Of a stretch of 64,000 nucleotides of DNA, positions 47,165 through 57,460 are shown in pieces. Both the position numbers and the translations under genes were made by a program. The notes beneath the pieces are model-generated. The model did not search any database, was not told where the DNA came from, and saw only the letters and a list, made by a program, of their open reading frames with translations. The first letter of the stretch is position 1. Each line of letters opens with the position of its first letter. The stretch comes from Tretioscincus oriximinensis (Eukaryota; Chordata; Lepidosauria; Squamata; Gymnophthalmidae): NCBI GenBank assembly GCA_022410635.1, contig JAJVDF010000434.1, forward strand, positions 316,726 through 380,725. Reading direction: 5' to 3'.

Positions 47165-47735
47165 ATTTATTTATTCACTTATATTTATATTTCACCCTAT
47201 TGTTATTATTAATATTTATTTATGAAGCACCATCAGCATACATGGCACTGTACAGCACAATAAAATACTAGTGATCATATAAAACAGATAAAATACAATC
47301 AATAAAATATGTGAGAATAAAAATCAAATAATAGCAAACACAATTAAAATAGGGCTAAAGTGCACTGGCTTACAGGCATTATCCTATGGAATTATAAGCT
47401 TTAGAAAATAATAACTAGTTGGGATTTAAACAGGCAGAAGGGAGGAAATATTGTGGAGATATGATGGAAGAAGATTCCAAAGGTAAGGGGCTATAAGGGA
47501 GAATGGATGGAGACAGGACCATGATTATGCGATCCTAGGTTGAGCAAGTCACATAGTGGTAGCTGAATGAATGTGGGGAAAGAAGAGAGGAAAGATAGGG
47601 CAAGATTGTGGAGATCTTTCAAAGACATAGTCAAAAGTCTGAAATTAATTTGGCAGGGCAAGAGAAGCCAGTGAAGAGATTTAAGGAGGAGGAAAACATG
47701 CGGTCTTATGGTGGATGACAATAAAAGACCATAAA
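47165..47735 (-). mobile_element. L2-like LINE 3' fragment
   Basis: The minus frame 47721-47491 reads SLHWLLLPCQINFRLLTMSL and then KDLHNLA, matching the LHWLPVxxRIxFKLLxLxYKAL segment after the RT palm of L2-clade elements. The minus strand then decays through the 3' UTR to a GCTTCATAAATAAATATTAA tail near 47205-47225 and an AT-rich run. It is a 5'-truncated pseudogene. Confidence 0.75.
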
Positions 47736-47779
47736 AACAGAGCAGTTAAAAATAGTAATAATGTCTTCAAAAAGAGGGA

Positions 47780-47996
47780 GTTTGGGCTCAGCCAAAAACA
47801 AGCGTGAACAGGTATGTCTTTACCAGGCAATTAAACACATATAGGATTGGTGTCTGATGCACCCTTCCACATATCCACACTCCTTAACGAGTGAAGGAGT
47901 TGGGACTGTCAGGAAAGTCTCATCAGAAGATCTTAGGGTGCAAGCAGATACATACGGGAGGAGGTGTTCCTTCAAATATTTGGAACCCATGCCGTT
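47780..47996 (-). mobile_element. Second L2-like LINE fragment, minus strand
   Basis: On the minus strand 47996-47890 gives LNGMGSKYLKEHLLPYVSAC and TLRSSDETFLTVPTP, the RT C-terminus of L2-type elements. Further along (about 47860-47785) it reads LVKTYLFTLVFG. This comes from a different copy than 47165-47735, because protein segments that should come earlier appear after it. Confidence 0.7.
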
Positions 47997-47997
47997 T

Positions 47998-48097
47998 AAG
48001 CCCTAAATGGATTTGTTCCCAATATTTGAAGGAACACCTCTTCCCATATGTTCCTGCCTGCACTTTAAGAGCTTTAAAAAGTTTTTCAAGTCAATAA
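47998..48097 (+). mobile_element. L2-like LINE fragment, + strand, head-to-head
   Basis: The + frame here reads ICSQYLKEHLFPYVPACTLR, the same protein segment as on the minus strand just before it. The two lie head to head and pair to form a large hairpin (47955-48045): GAGGTGTTCCTTCAAATATT on the left and AATATTTGAAGGAACACCTC on the right are perfect complements. Confidence 0.7.
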
Positions 48098-49487
48098 TAA
48101 AACATCCAATGTACTTTCTTAAATAAACAAAATAAAAATGTTGGGAAAGAGAGAAAACACCTCTCCATTATGGAACCTAGGCTGCTGATTGGATTACAGT
48201 CATAGCTGTATAAGGTTTGCACAGGCGTATTTTAGCTCTATTTTTAAAAAATCTATGTACGCACATACAAAAGATGATATAGCCCTCTAGTGTACGTACT
48301 ATACGTACTAGTGTACGTACTGTATGCCAAAGGTTTTGGATAAATAAGTAAACTTCCTATTTTATGTGGATGGTATAGTTCTAATGTTACTCACTAAAAT
48401 GGGACCAAAGAGATTCCTAATCTCACTTAGTGAAAAACCACAAGGTAACCACTTGATCATCAATAACACTGCCCTGTATAATAATGGGGATGAGAGTATG
48501 GACTTACCTATTGCACTGGACTCTTGCTCGCTAAATAGTCAAATGCTAAATCACACTGGAGATGAACTTCGGAACTTGCATTTCTTAGCTTTTATGTATC
48601 TATGACTAGGAAGACCACTGTCTATGTAAATGGCACACTTTTCACTCTGCATTCAAATGGAACCTCCCATTGGCTAGTTGCCAGTCATTTGGCTCCTACC
48701 TTTGTCACAATTGATTTTTATTTCTCTTATCTTTAATTCAGAATCTAGAATGGAGCATGGTGGTCCAATATGTATTACAAAATAGATTTCTAAAATGAAT
48801 TACAGCATAGACATGGCCATTATAATAATTTATAAGTCTCAAACATTCTGCCTTAGAGCTTTGGAACTACTTGCTATATGGCTGGGTGGGAAACTACACA
48901 GAAACTTGTCTATTAAAGATAAAAGTTCTTGGTTATTTTTATTGCTAGGGCTTTGAATGCCTTGCTCAAAGTGCAGAATAATTCCCCTTAAAATGAAAAT
49001 AATTAAAATGAAACAGCTACTTACGTCTACTTGTCTAAGTAGGACTTCTGCCACTCCAGATTTGGACCCACAACGTTCACCAGCTATTGTTGGCATACCT
49101 AAGGTGGCTGAGACTGATGGGAGCTGCAGTCCAAGGGTCTTTCAAGACAGTACAGGATCTCCTCCACTTTGCCACATAGCAACTGGAAGAGATCCAGGGA
49201 TTAAATTGGAGGGTAAGTGTTTGAATTCTTACTCCCTGGGTAAGCAGAGAATGCTGCCAAACCGGCCATATGGACTTTCCATAGTCTTATGTTTATTTAG
49301 ACTTCATTGCCATTTCATCATAATCACATTGACACAATACTTTTTAAAAAATATTCATTCAGAAGAGAATTGGTTGTCTTTGTTATTGTATTTTTTATGT
49401 TTAAAAATGATTATTTATTACCTAGTTGAAATTGTTAGCCGCATGGTGTTTTTGCCTTCCTTACTTTTTAACAGCTCCTTTGGCTGA
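48098..49487. other. Non-coding spacer
   Basis: A small repeated word ACTAGTGTACGTACT / GTACGTACTATACGTACT lies at 48288-48325. GATGGGAGCTGCAGTCCAA near 49118 resembles a hAT MITE arm. The 176-codon frame 48957-49487 shows no domain and looks accidental. Confidence 0.4.
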
Positions 49488-49640
49488 GAACATAAGAACA
49501 TAAGAGGAGTCCTGCTGAATCAGGCCGGAGCCCATCTAGTCCAGTCTTCTGTCTCACTGTTCCAGAATGGCCAATTGCAAAAGGCATTTCACAAATACTA
49601 CCTTTTGCTCCATCTAGGAGTCAGATATGGGCGGGTTATC
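49488..49640 (-). mobile_element. CR1 LINE 3' fragment
   Basis: The + strand reads GAACATAAGAACATAAGAGG, then AGTCCTGCTGAATCAGGCCG and GAGCCCATCTAGTCCAGTC, the antisense CR1 3' tip with two copies of the GAACATAA terminal word. About 150 bp survive before similarity fades. Confidence 0.85.
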
Positions 49641-52089
49641 CCATCTTTTTAATTTTACTTTAGATGGGACAATGGATTAATTAGTTTCTTCGTGGAATTT
49701 GCTAGATGGTGTTTGTAAACTGATTAGAATCTGCTGCCTCTTGTAACTCATGAAATATTGCACTAATCTTTTTGGTGCACAACTACACTTGCTATAATAC
49801 AACTTCTTGCTGTCAATGAAAAAGCTCTGTCAGAAACAAGTCAGTTCAGGCAAAGATACTTGTCCATACTTTGCCTAAGAGAAATATTCTTGTCACATAA
49901 AAATCCCACTATTAATCAAAAATCACATTACAGCTTCTGGAATGGAGTTTCCTTTACTACTCTTTAATAATAAAGCCAAGATAAGATAAAAATTGGTAAT
50001 TGTACATTCTCTTTTGATGGAAGATAATAGTAAAGTGGTATAGAAATTTGAGTTACAAGAATATATTCACCCTGCTAATAGGCTTTCATTATGTGGGCTT
50101 TCCTGATTTATTCATTACACATTTTCTACATATATAGAAAACTTTAATTGAAAGTTACTTAATATATTGTTACAAAATGTTAACTCAGAAGTTCTCTTTA
50201 ATTCAACAATAGTTCATAGGAGCAAGGCTAACTGGTTCAATACCAAGCTCTTCTGCAAGATGCAGAAAGCAAGAAAGATAGGCCAGCAATATTGTCAGGA
50301 CAATAGAAACATGTTCCTGTGTAATTTAAGACACAGAAAAATGAATTATTTTTGTTTGCAACTCTTAGGGACATATTAGATCTTTAACAGAATTGCCCTG
50401 GAGATTAAAAGTGCATCAGAAGAATAATGCTTTTGATTAAAAAAAACTAGAACTTTAAAGCTGAAACTCTAAACTGTTGAGACCAAAGCAAGCAGCAAGA
50501 GCATTAAGGGACTCCATACTAGTTGAATGAACTAATGCTTCAGATTAGGTAGCATTGCTATTAATCAAGTCATGCTGTGATCTGGAATAGCAGGTCTCTT
50601 TGAATCTGATCCACTGAGCTCCATCTTGGTATGTATACTGATCCACAGCCTCCAAATCTCAGTGTTCTCCATAGTGGATCTTGATTGACTTGTGAATCCT
50701 CTGAGTCAGTTCACTGGTTCCCACCTCACTCCTCAGTCACTTGTTTCCTTGGGATATGGGGAGTTTGTTCTCCAGCACTGAAAAGAAGACATGATTAAAA
50801 TGATTCTGTGTGCAGAACAAGCTGATCAAATCACTCATATGGCTATTATGTATCTGCATGGCTATAGCACAGGGGTCAGATGGTGAAAGTCTCAGGATAT
50901 TTGCCAGTTCTAAAATACCCTCGGTAGAGACCCCATGAATCCATAAGTACCTTGGGAATGTTTATCACTGTGGATGCATCTTAAGTGAAGAAGTAATGTA
51001 ACCCATAAGCATATCTTTCATGGGAATCAATATAATGTTAATGGTTACATGTTGTATCCTATTTCCTATGTTTATAAAGCTTACCAACACTCTGCATGTC
51101 TTGATATATGATCAGAAATGTTTCCGTATCTTCTTAACTCAAGGCAAAGATGATGAAAAAGAAGATACTAAAGTTTCAGTGATTGTGGTCATCAAGTCCA
51201 CCCTAACACATATGTTTTATATGTGAGACTTTAGAACTCCCTGGGTGGCTTGAGCAGAGGAAATACACAGTGCATCCATTAAGTGACAAAACTCCCATAG
51301 ATTATTATGGTTGAATAATTGCTATTAATTATATGGTACCTATTGTAAAAGTTAGAAATTGCCAGAGGTTTGCATATATTGGACTCACATGAAAGCCTCA
51401 CTTCTTATACTGGATATAGAGATATGAAGGATGGGTCCACTCAAATATTTATGGTTGGTTCAATTTTTAATATCTTCTTCCAGGTTTCTATAGGACCCAT
51501 ATGGAATCACATAATCAGCAAGATTCAATAGAATAAATTCGTAGCATCAGTGCCATCTGTCTATGATTTTCAACAGCCAGTATTTAGTTCCATAAAAATG
51601 TCAGGATCAAATGAGTAATTCCCACACATCATTCCTAAGAGTGGTTTGATGGTGGCAGTCTCGTCTGCCCTGCTCTCATGGCTGCATCTTCTGCTTGTCT
51701 GCCTATTGCTGGCTTCTGTGAGGTTGCTTTCCTGTTTGGCACCCCTGCACCAGTGAAATTATGGCTATTCTAATGGAAGAGCTCCCCTGTAGGACCTGTC
51801 CTTATTGCTTGATGCACTACCTCAAGTCAGACTAGTGCCAGAACCTGCTAATATTTGACTAAGTAATCTTCTTCTGAGTATACTCATTTGCCTTCCTTCT
51901 GCCTCCCAAATTCATCCTCAATGATGATGATGATGTTAATAATGCTTAACCCCTCTGGGCCCAAACAATGTTGAATTCATATATGGATATTTAATATTTA
52001 TCATTCCGACCATGTCTACCGTCTATGATGAAGGTTTGTGGTTGACTGATTATAGAAATGGTCACAATATGTGGTAACATCAGTCTTAC
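49641..52089. other. Non-coding DNA, about 2.4 kb
   Basis: No gene or repeat recognised. A GATGATGATGATG run lies near 51923-51936. Confidence 0.45.
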
Positions 52090-52412
52090 AAATTATGACA
52101 GTGTGGGTGATAAACCAGTGGAATCAATTGCACAGGGGTGGTAAGTTCTCTTTCTGTAGAAGTCTTCAAACAGAGGTTGGGCAGTCATCTGTCTGGGATG
52201 GTTTAGTGAATGAATAATTTGTTACAGTCATCGACCAGCATTACAGTGTTATTCAATTGAATATATAAAAGATAAATATCAATTTTAACAACTTTTAAAT
52301 AATTTGTAAAATTAAAACTAAAAATTTAATGGGATGGTTTAGTGAATTCTGCATTGAGCAGAGGTTTAGACCCAATGGCTCTGGTGGTCCCTCCCAACTT
52401 TGTGATCCTGGC
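52090..52412 (+). mobile_element. CR1 LINE 3' end, + strand, split by an insertion
   Basis: The + strand runs CCAGTGGAATCAATTGCACA, GAAGTCTTCAAACAGAGG, then after the insert TTCTGCATTGAGCAGAGG, TTTAGACCCAATGGCTCT and CCCTCCCAACTTTGTGATCC. This is the sense version of the 8502 and 35340 copies. The insert at 52212-52331 splits it. Confidence 0.85.
52212..52331 (+). mobile_element. 120-bp retroposed insert of unknown family
   Basis: The insert is bordered by a perfect 17-bp direct repeat GGGATGGTTTAGTGAAT (52195-52211 and 52332-52348); joining at one copy restores continuous CR1 3' sequence. It begins GAATAATTTGTTACAGTCAT and ends in an A-rich tail (AATTAAAACTAAAAATTTAA). A long duplication and A-rich end point to target-primed reverse transcription, by an L1- or RTE-type machinery (inference). 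The source family is not recognised; it is probably the 5'-truncated 3' end of a LINE or SINE. Confidence 0.75.
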
Positions 52413-52804
52413 ATATGTGTCATCACTCTGGTTTCAGTTCTGGCAAACATATACCAGAATACACCAGTGTGAGAACTTATGCTAGATTGAAGGTTATCAC
52501 TATAGTTCTACTTATAGCAGCAGGGTCCTATAAAGAATGTGTGGTCTCCATTGTTTAGTGTTTGCTTTATTTCCTTTCCCTACATGTATCAACAGAGTGT
52601 GAAAGGAATGTGCCCAGTGTGGAGAAAAGAAAGGGGGAAAGAGTGAAGGTGCCACCGCATCATCGAAGATAGCAAAGAAATAGGAGACCTACTCCTTAGT
52701 GCCAAAGGGGGCAAGATGTCTTGGGTAATGATTTTCCCTGGTTCCTCATTTTCCCTGCAACTGTCTGATGGCATAATTTCTGAATCTTCTTTCTATTTCT
52801 GACC
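52413..52804. other. Non-coding spacer
   Basis: Nothing recognised. Confidence 0.4.
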
Positions 52805-53370
52805 TGCTCATAATAAAATCGTCTCTATTCACCATTTGATTGTGTATGACAGAACTGATCTGACATATATTATTGAAACCTGGAGGAGTGGGATTAATGA
52901 AACTTAACCTGCTTTGTCCACTAGTTTTTCAATTCTGCATCGGTCCAGGCTAAGAGGTGCTGCTGTGATAATTAGAAACAACGTTTTTCATTATGAAACC
53001 CCTCCAATTTGAGCTATAAGGACCTCCACCTTGCATTGAAAAGGACAAACTGGGGGTGTTTTGATCTACCATCCACCCTACTGTCCAACAGCTTCTTAGA
53101 TTAAGCTGAGGTAGCAATCTGTAGTGTTGTGATGAACCTTAGGATGTTGGCCTTGGAAATGTTCACACATACATGCAGAATGCTTCACTGAGGTCAGTGT
53201 GGACCTGTTTGATTAACACAAAGCCTAGTATAGGACATGTCTTTGTTACCCATCTATCATGGTCAGACCATCATCTAGTGAGGTTCTGTTTAAAGTTAGC
53301 AGCCCTTTACTTCAAGGGTGTGGGATCCAATAAGATGGTCTGATCATGGAGACCTATGAAATGTGATGGA
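52805..53370 (+). mobile_element. L2-like LINE endonuclease region (pseudogene)
   Basis: In + frames, IHHLIVYDRTDLTYIIETW (about 52837-52895) is followed by SFSILHRSRLRGAAVIIRNN (about 52925-52983), GVLIYHPPYCPTA, and near 53270 SWSDHHLVRFCLK. These are the sequential blocks of an L2/CR1-type APE endonuclease (HDLI..DLxxITETW; FxxxHRxRxxRGGGVAIIxRN; YRPP; WSDHxLV). Stops and frame shifts interrupt it. The RT domain is not found downstream; 53370-53560 may hold some linker. Confidence 0.75.
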
Positions 53371-54017
53371 TTTCTGAATGCACTAGGGAATGTCTGTCTA
53401 GCTGCATCTAGATTTTACTGATTCCAGTATATTTGGATAATCTACCAAAATCATGGGTATTCCAGAATATGCAAATAGGAGAACGATGTTTGAATGCAGA
53501 CTTTGATATTCACATGGCCAGGAACACCACATTCCCTACCTTTAGGGTCAAAGCAAATATTCCAGCACTTAAAGCAGAATAATTAATAACCATGCAGATT
53601 TTGCTGTCAAACAACAAAGCTAATGAAGGACATATGGGGCATCTGGAAAGAAGATTTCAACACAAAAATTGTTTCAATATTCATTCTGAAAAAAACACAA
53701 TTATATTTAACAGTATGGAACAGTGTTTGAGAACTCACTGAAAATCCCACTTTGAGGTATTAATATTTATAGACTTTTGTATTTAGCCATGGTTTCCTAG
53801 CCAATTATACATTTTTGACACCTGTTAAGTATTTGATTGATTTACTATCAGCCATTGCCTCTTACTGCTCCAGGGACTTTTTCACATGAGAGGATTAGTT
53901 TCTGCCAATTAGCTGTTTTTCTAACCTGCAGTTCATCACCTTATTACATTTGCATATGCTTTATCATCTCCCATACACAGTTTTCTATAAATACCTGAGC
54001 ATGACATTAGTCCCTCA
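53371..54017. other. Non-coding spacer, partly LINE linker
   Basis: The first 200 bp probably continue the L2-like ORF (TGGAGACCTATGAAATGTGA encodes WRPMKCDGFLNALG). The rest is AT-rich with nothing recognised. Confidence 0.35.
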
Positions 54018-54129
54018 GCATCCGAAGAAGTAAACATTTCTACGAAAGCTCATGCCATCTACTTTTCTCCTGTTAGTCTCTAAGTGCTACTAGCCCCTTT
54101 GCTGGACTTAACACAACTATTTCTCTGGG
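54018..54129 (+). repeat. Right half of a foldback repeat
   Basis: Reads CATCCGAAGAAGTAAACATT, then TCTACGAAAGCTCATGCCAT, CTCCTGTTAGTCTCTAAGTG and TTTGCTGGACTTAACACAAC, ending CTATTTCTCTGGG. It is the right arm of the family seen at 45941. The left arm is absent. Confidence 0.75.
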
Positions 54130-54329
54130 GTTTTTTTGTATGTTTGGTTTGACTCATGAACTGATTCTGTTCAATGTTGATTCCCCCCCCCTCCTTTGAA
54201 CTGTGTTTAAGTTTGAACACCTTTAAGTTTGATTAAATACACCTGCAAACCATAACTGAACACGTGTTTGCTAAGTTTGATAGAACATGGCTTTGTTCAG
54301 TTCAAATTCAGTTCTCAAATAGGCAGGGT

Positions 54330-54680
54330 CAGACCTGTATTTTAGGGGAGAGCAACTAAAGCAGCTGCTCAGGGTAGCAGAACGTGGGGAGTGGCAGCAC
54401 CCACCTGGAAAAAAAATCCATTCCTAATGTGGGTTGAGGCTGGATTTAAATTCTGGTTTGACCAGAGTGCTGCGTTAAAGAGTGTGAAGAAAAATGCTGC
54501 TTGCTCTACCTATTTGACCCTGTGACTCCATCCACTTGACCCCTGGACTCCACCTACTTGACCCCCTGACTCCGCCTACCTGATCTCCTCTGTCTGCAGT
54601 TTACTTTACCCCTTTGGAAAGAAGGGGGGTGTAAAAAAATGTATGGCACAGGGGCATCAGACACCCAAAATAAAGCCCTG
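54330..54680. mobile_element. hAT-type MITE, 351 bp
   Basis: The left end CAGACCTGTATTTTAGG and the inverted right end CAGGGCTTTATTTTGGG match at 13 of 17 positions. An identical 8-bp repeat GGCAGGGT lies outside both ends (54322-54329 and 54681-54688). CAG-type ends and an 8-bp duplication identify the hAT superfamily. The interior carries a CCTATTTGACCC-type minisatellite. No transposase frame is present. Confidence 0.8.
54514..54583 (+). repeat. Minisatellite, 22-23-bp unit, three copies
   Basis: TTGACCC(C/T)(T)G.GACTCC(A/G)CCTAC units start at 54514, 54536 and 54559. The array lies inside the hAT-type MITE. Confidence 0.75.
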
Positions 54681-54688
54681 GGCAGGGT

Positions 54689-55861
54689 GTTCAATTTGAG
54701 ATTTAACTTTTCAGAAGCAGTTTGGTATATTTCTAGTAAAGAACAATATTGATTCTATGAAGAAACATATAGAACCCAAACCCAAAGAGATGTCAATGGA
54801 CCCACATATCCAGATCTTACTTCTGAGTAATTCATATTTTCATATAAAATGAAAAGTCCCATGCAAATAGTATGGGATCAGATTAAACAAGTAAACACTA
54901 TATAAGATTATAATTCTAGTGCATCACAAATGCTACATTGACATGCATTAGAAATGCCAGTGGAAGCACTACTCAATGATTGGCTACCCTGTTCTGAGAA
55001 GGATCTGGGCACTCAGTGGATCCAGCTTTTTGCAACAACTCCCAAAGGGCAGGAAGTACAGCAGCACCCCTAATGGCAGCTGCTGGAATTTTAGACATCT
55101 GAGAAGTTGCTTTGTTGATCCAGATAACAATAAATAAGCATGATTCTATCTCTTTCATGCTTTTCCATACTCATCACATAGCACAATTCACAGTTTCACA
55201 AGGAAGAACAAGAGATTCTTTCTGTTATAGATAAAAGGTAACTGGGGATCAGAAAATAGTCAAGGGATGAGAACCATCCTCCAAACTTCCATTCTGCCAT
55301 CAGTATTATAACTGATTGCAATTTCATCCCTAGCCAGGAAGCCATAACTAGAATGCCAGCACCTTCATTCTGGCAGCAGAATGGAGACTTGAAAGACACT
55401 CAGCCTACCCAACCTCCCAGTAAGGAGAACGTGGAGGGTGAGACAGATGCAGAGCCAGGTTTGGGCCAAGTTTCCAAGCCTTTATTCTGGAACAATGCCT
55501 TCATTGCTGGCAATCCTGATTATGATATCTAATCTTATGCATGAAGTTGTAATTAGAACACAATGGGAGCTTTGATGCTGCTGTGAAGAGAAACATGGCA
55601 GCAGCTTGAGACCCAGCCAGCCAATTGCCTGTCAGCAACCTTGTCTGTCCCTGCCAGGCCACAACCCCAGGACAACTAAGTAAAGGGGAGAGGGGGGGTG
55701 AGGGAGGGGAAGACTCAGAAACATCAGCCATTAAAACCACGGTGTGTGGCTTAAGTAGGGATGGGGCATGGCTTGGAGGGTGGCACCAGGCCCTATATTT
55801 GTCTCAGTCACACCACCCACCCTACTTGCATCCTTGACCATTTATTGGCATGAGAGATTTA
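54689..55861. other. Non-coding spacer
   Basis: A purine-rich run (GGGGAGAGGGGGGGTGAGGG) lies near 55685. Frames 55501-55740 (-) and 55625-55837 (+) overlap on opposite strands. No gene recognised. Confidence 0.4.
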
Positions 55862-55906
55862 TGGCATGAGATGGGATACAAGTACAAATAAATAATAAAT
55901 AAATGT
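55862..55906 (+). mobile_element. LINE 3' tail scrap (L2-like)
   Basis: GATGGGATACAAGTACAAAT then AAATAATAAATAAATG resembles the sense 3' tail of the L2-like copies at 57149 and 62909 (GGAATAAGTATAAATAAATA). It is only about 45 bp. Confidence 0.4.
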
Positions 55907-55984
55907 ATTTGCTGTTAGGATGCCCATTAATCCCTTGGAAACAAAAGGGAAAAGGGGTGGCAAAGGTTGAAATGGATAACATCT

Positions 55985-56045
55985 AAAGAAGTAGACTTCC
56001 CATGCTACTACCTTTTTCTCTTGTTAGTCTCTAAGGCACTACAAA
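55985..56045 (+). repeat. Foldback repeat remnant
   Basis: AAGAAGTAGACTTCCCATGC and TTTTTCTCTTGTTAGTCTCT then AAGGCACTAC follow the right-arm order of the foldback family. It is short and diverged. Confidence 0.5.
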
Positions 56046-57148
56046 ATTCTCTTGTGAAAAATAAAGGACAGATAATGTCAAAGAAGCAACAAACATAGCA
56101 TGCTGTGAGCCATGTGGACATGCCTGAACAACTAAAACACTTTGAAGATTATAGACCAACAAAACAAAATATGACCAAAGCAAAAGTGGACATAGCTAGA
56201 AAATATAATTTATAATGTATGCATATGTGCCCCTGCAAACACATGGTACATCCTTTCTTAACTCATGCTTATAAAACAATCTCTCACTTGTCTGTAGTGA
56301 ATAGATACATTTAAGCATATTGTATATGCATATATGTATTCCATATTTAAACCTATTGTAAATTCTGAAGCATTCTACTTCATCTATTTTGTATGTGTTG
56401 CTTTCTGTTGCACAATTGTATAGTAGTATATGGAGATTAACATTTAATAAGAGTTTGTTAAAAATAAATCAAAAATAATTTGGATTGAGAAAAACAATTC
56501 ATTCTGAGTATGTTTGGCTGAAGAGATATGTCATTGGAAGATGCCTGGAAGCTGTAATTTTAGGCGCCTGACAAAGGGGAAGGCATTCCACAAGGCAGTC
56601 ACTTCATTGCTAGTCTTCAGGTGAAGAAAGGAGTTATTTTCTGCTCTCCCTGCACAGGAACAATAGTAATGAGGAAAAAAGGAGGAGTCATTAATTAACA
56701 GGAGTAGACTCATTAAAGTGTCCGTCTCATCCAAGGATGAAAATGATATTGTCCTGGTTATACTGGATCTTGATGGGTACATCTGACAGGTGGACACACT
56801 TCATTCTTTGTCTGACCATCTATTTTCTGTTGCACATTTTCTAATTTTACAGAGCAGTTTACCAGAAATTCTGACCTAGATGTTAAGATATAGGAAAGCA
56901 CAGTTAACAATAGAATCTCCTACCTCACCATGAACTACTACAAAATATGTAACATTTCTATTGCCCACTGAGCCTTATTCTAGGCTCTATCTCAGAATAG
57001 GAACCTGCCATCTACATGGAACTGCTACACTGGCATCAGGATGGCCAAGCTCTGTCCCAAGATATAACCTGAATAAGGCTCAGTGAGGACAGGGTCTATA
57101 TTGTTCTTTCATATGTTAGTGAGAACAAGATGCCACATAAGTATAGTA
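56046..57148. other. Non-coding spacer
   Basis: CTGGCATCAGGATGGCCAAG near 57032 is a third copy of the low-copy repeat seen at 7748 and 11533. Nothing else recognised. Confidence 0.4.
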
Positions 57149-57460
57149 AATTTATTTATTTATTTATACTTATAGCCTAGGCTGACCAGTTGACCTCCCG
57201 TAATTTTCCGAGGGAAAAAAATAAAAAAAATTTAAAAAAATCTTTTTTTGAAAAAAATTTCCTCAGAAAAAACTGAGAGGCACCCCAAAACTGGGTTTTC
57301 AACTCCCCCCAAAAGAGGTCATCTGAAGGTCACAGGGCAGCCAATAATAAAAACTGTACAAAATTAACATTTAAAAACAGTAACAAATAATATTTGAAGA
57401 TGGAGGGGGTGGGGAGGAAAAACAGCATTTCTTCAACAAAAGGTCAGGCAGCTATTTTTT
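57149..57460 (-). mobile_element. L2-like LINE 3' end split by a MITE
   Basis: The tail TTTATTTATTTATTTATACT (57151-57170) and the block CAGGGCAGCCAATAATAAAA (57333 on) match the copy at 62909-63110 in order, but a MITE (57178-57333) sits between them and about 25 bp of LINE are missing. On the minus strand it is the 3' end of an L2-like LINE. Confidence 0.6.
57178..57333. mobile_element. hAT-type MITE, copy 2
   Basis: It begins TAGGCTGACCAGTTGACCTC and has GAGGTCATCTGAAGGTCA at the right, imperfect inverted ends of the same family as 27078-27235. The interior shares the A-rich / TCTTTTTTTGAAAAA hairpin, TTTCCTCAG, GAGGCAC(C/T)CCAAAACTGGG and CCCCAAA words. The right terminus is worn, so the target duplication cannot be read. 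Confidence 0.65.

Noticed and set aside
48957..49487. 176-codon + frame, the second-longest open frame
   Set aside because: No domain, low-complexity LINE-free sequence, no homologous segment recognised, and a CR1 tip begins at its end. Chance frame.
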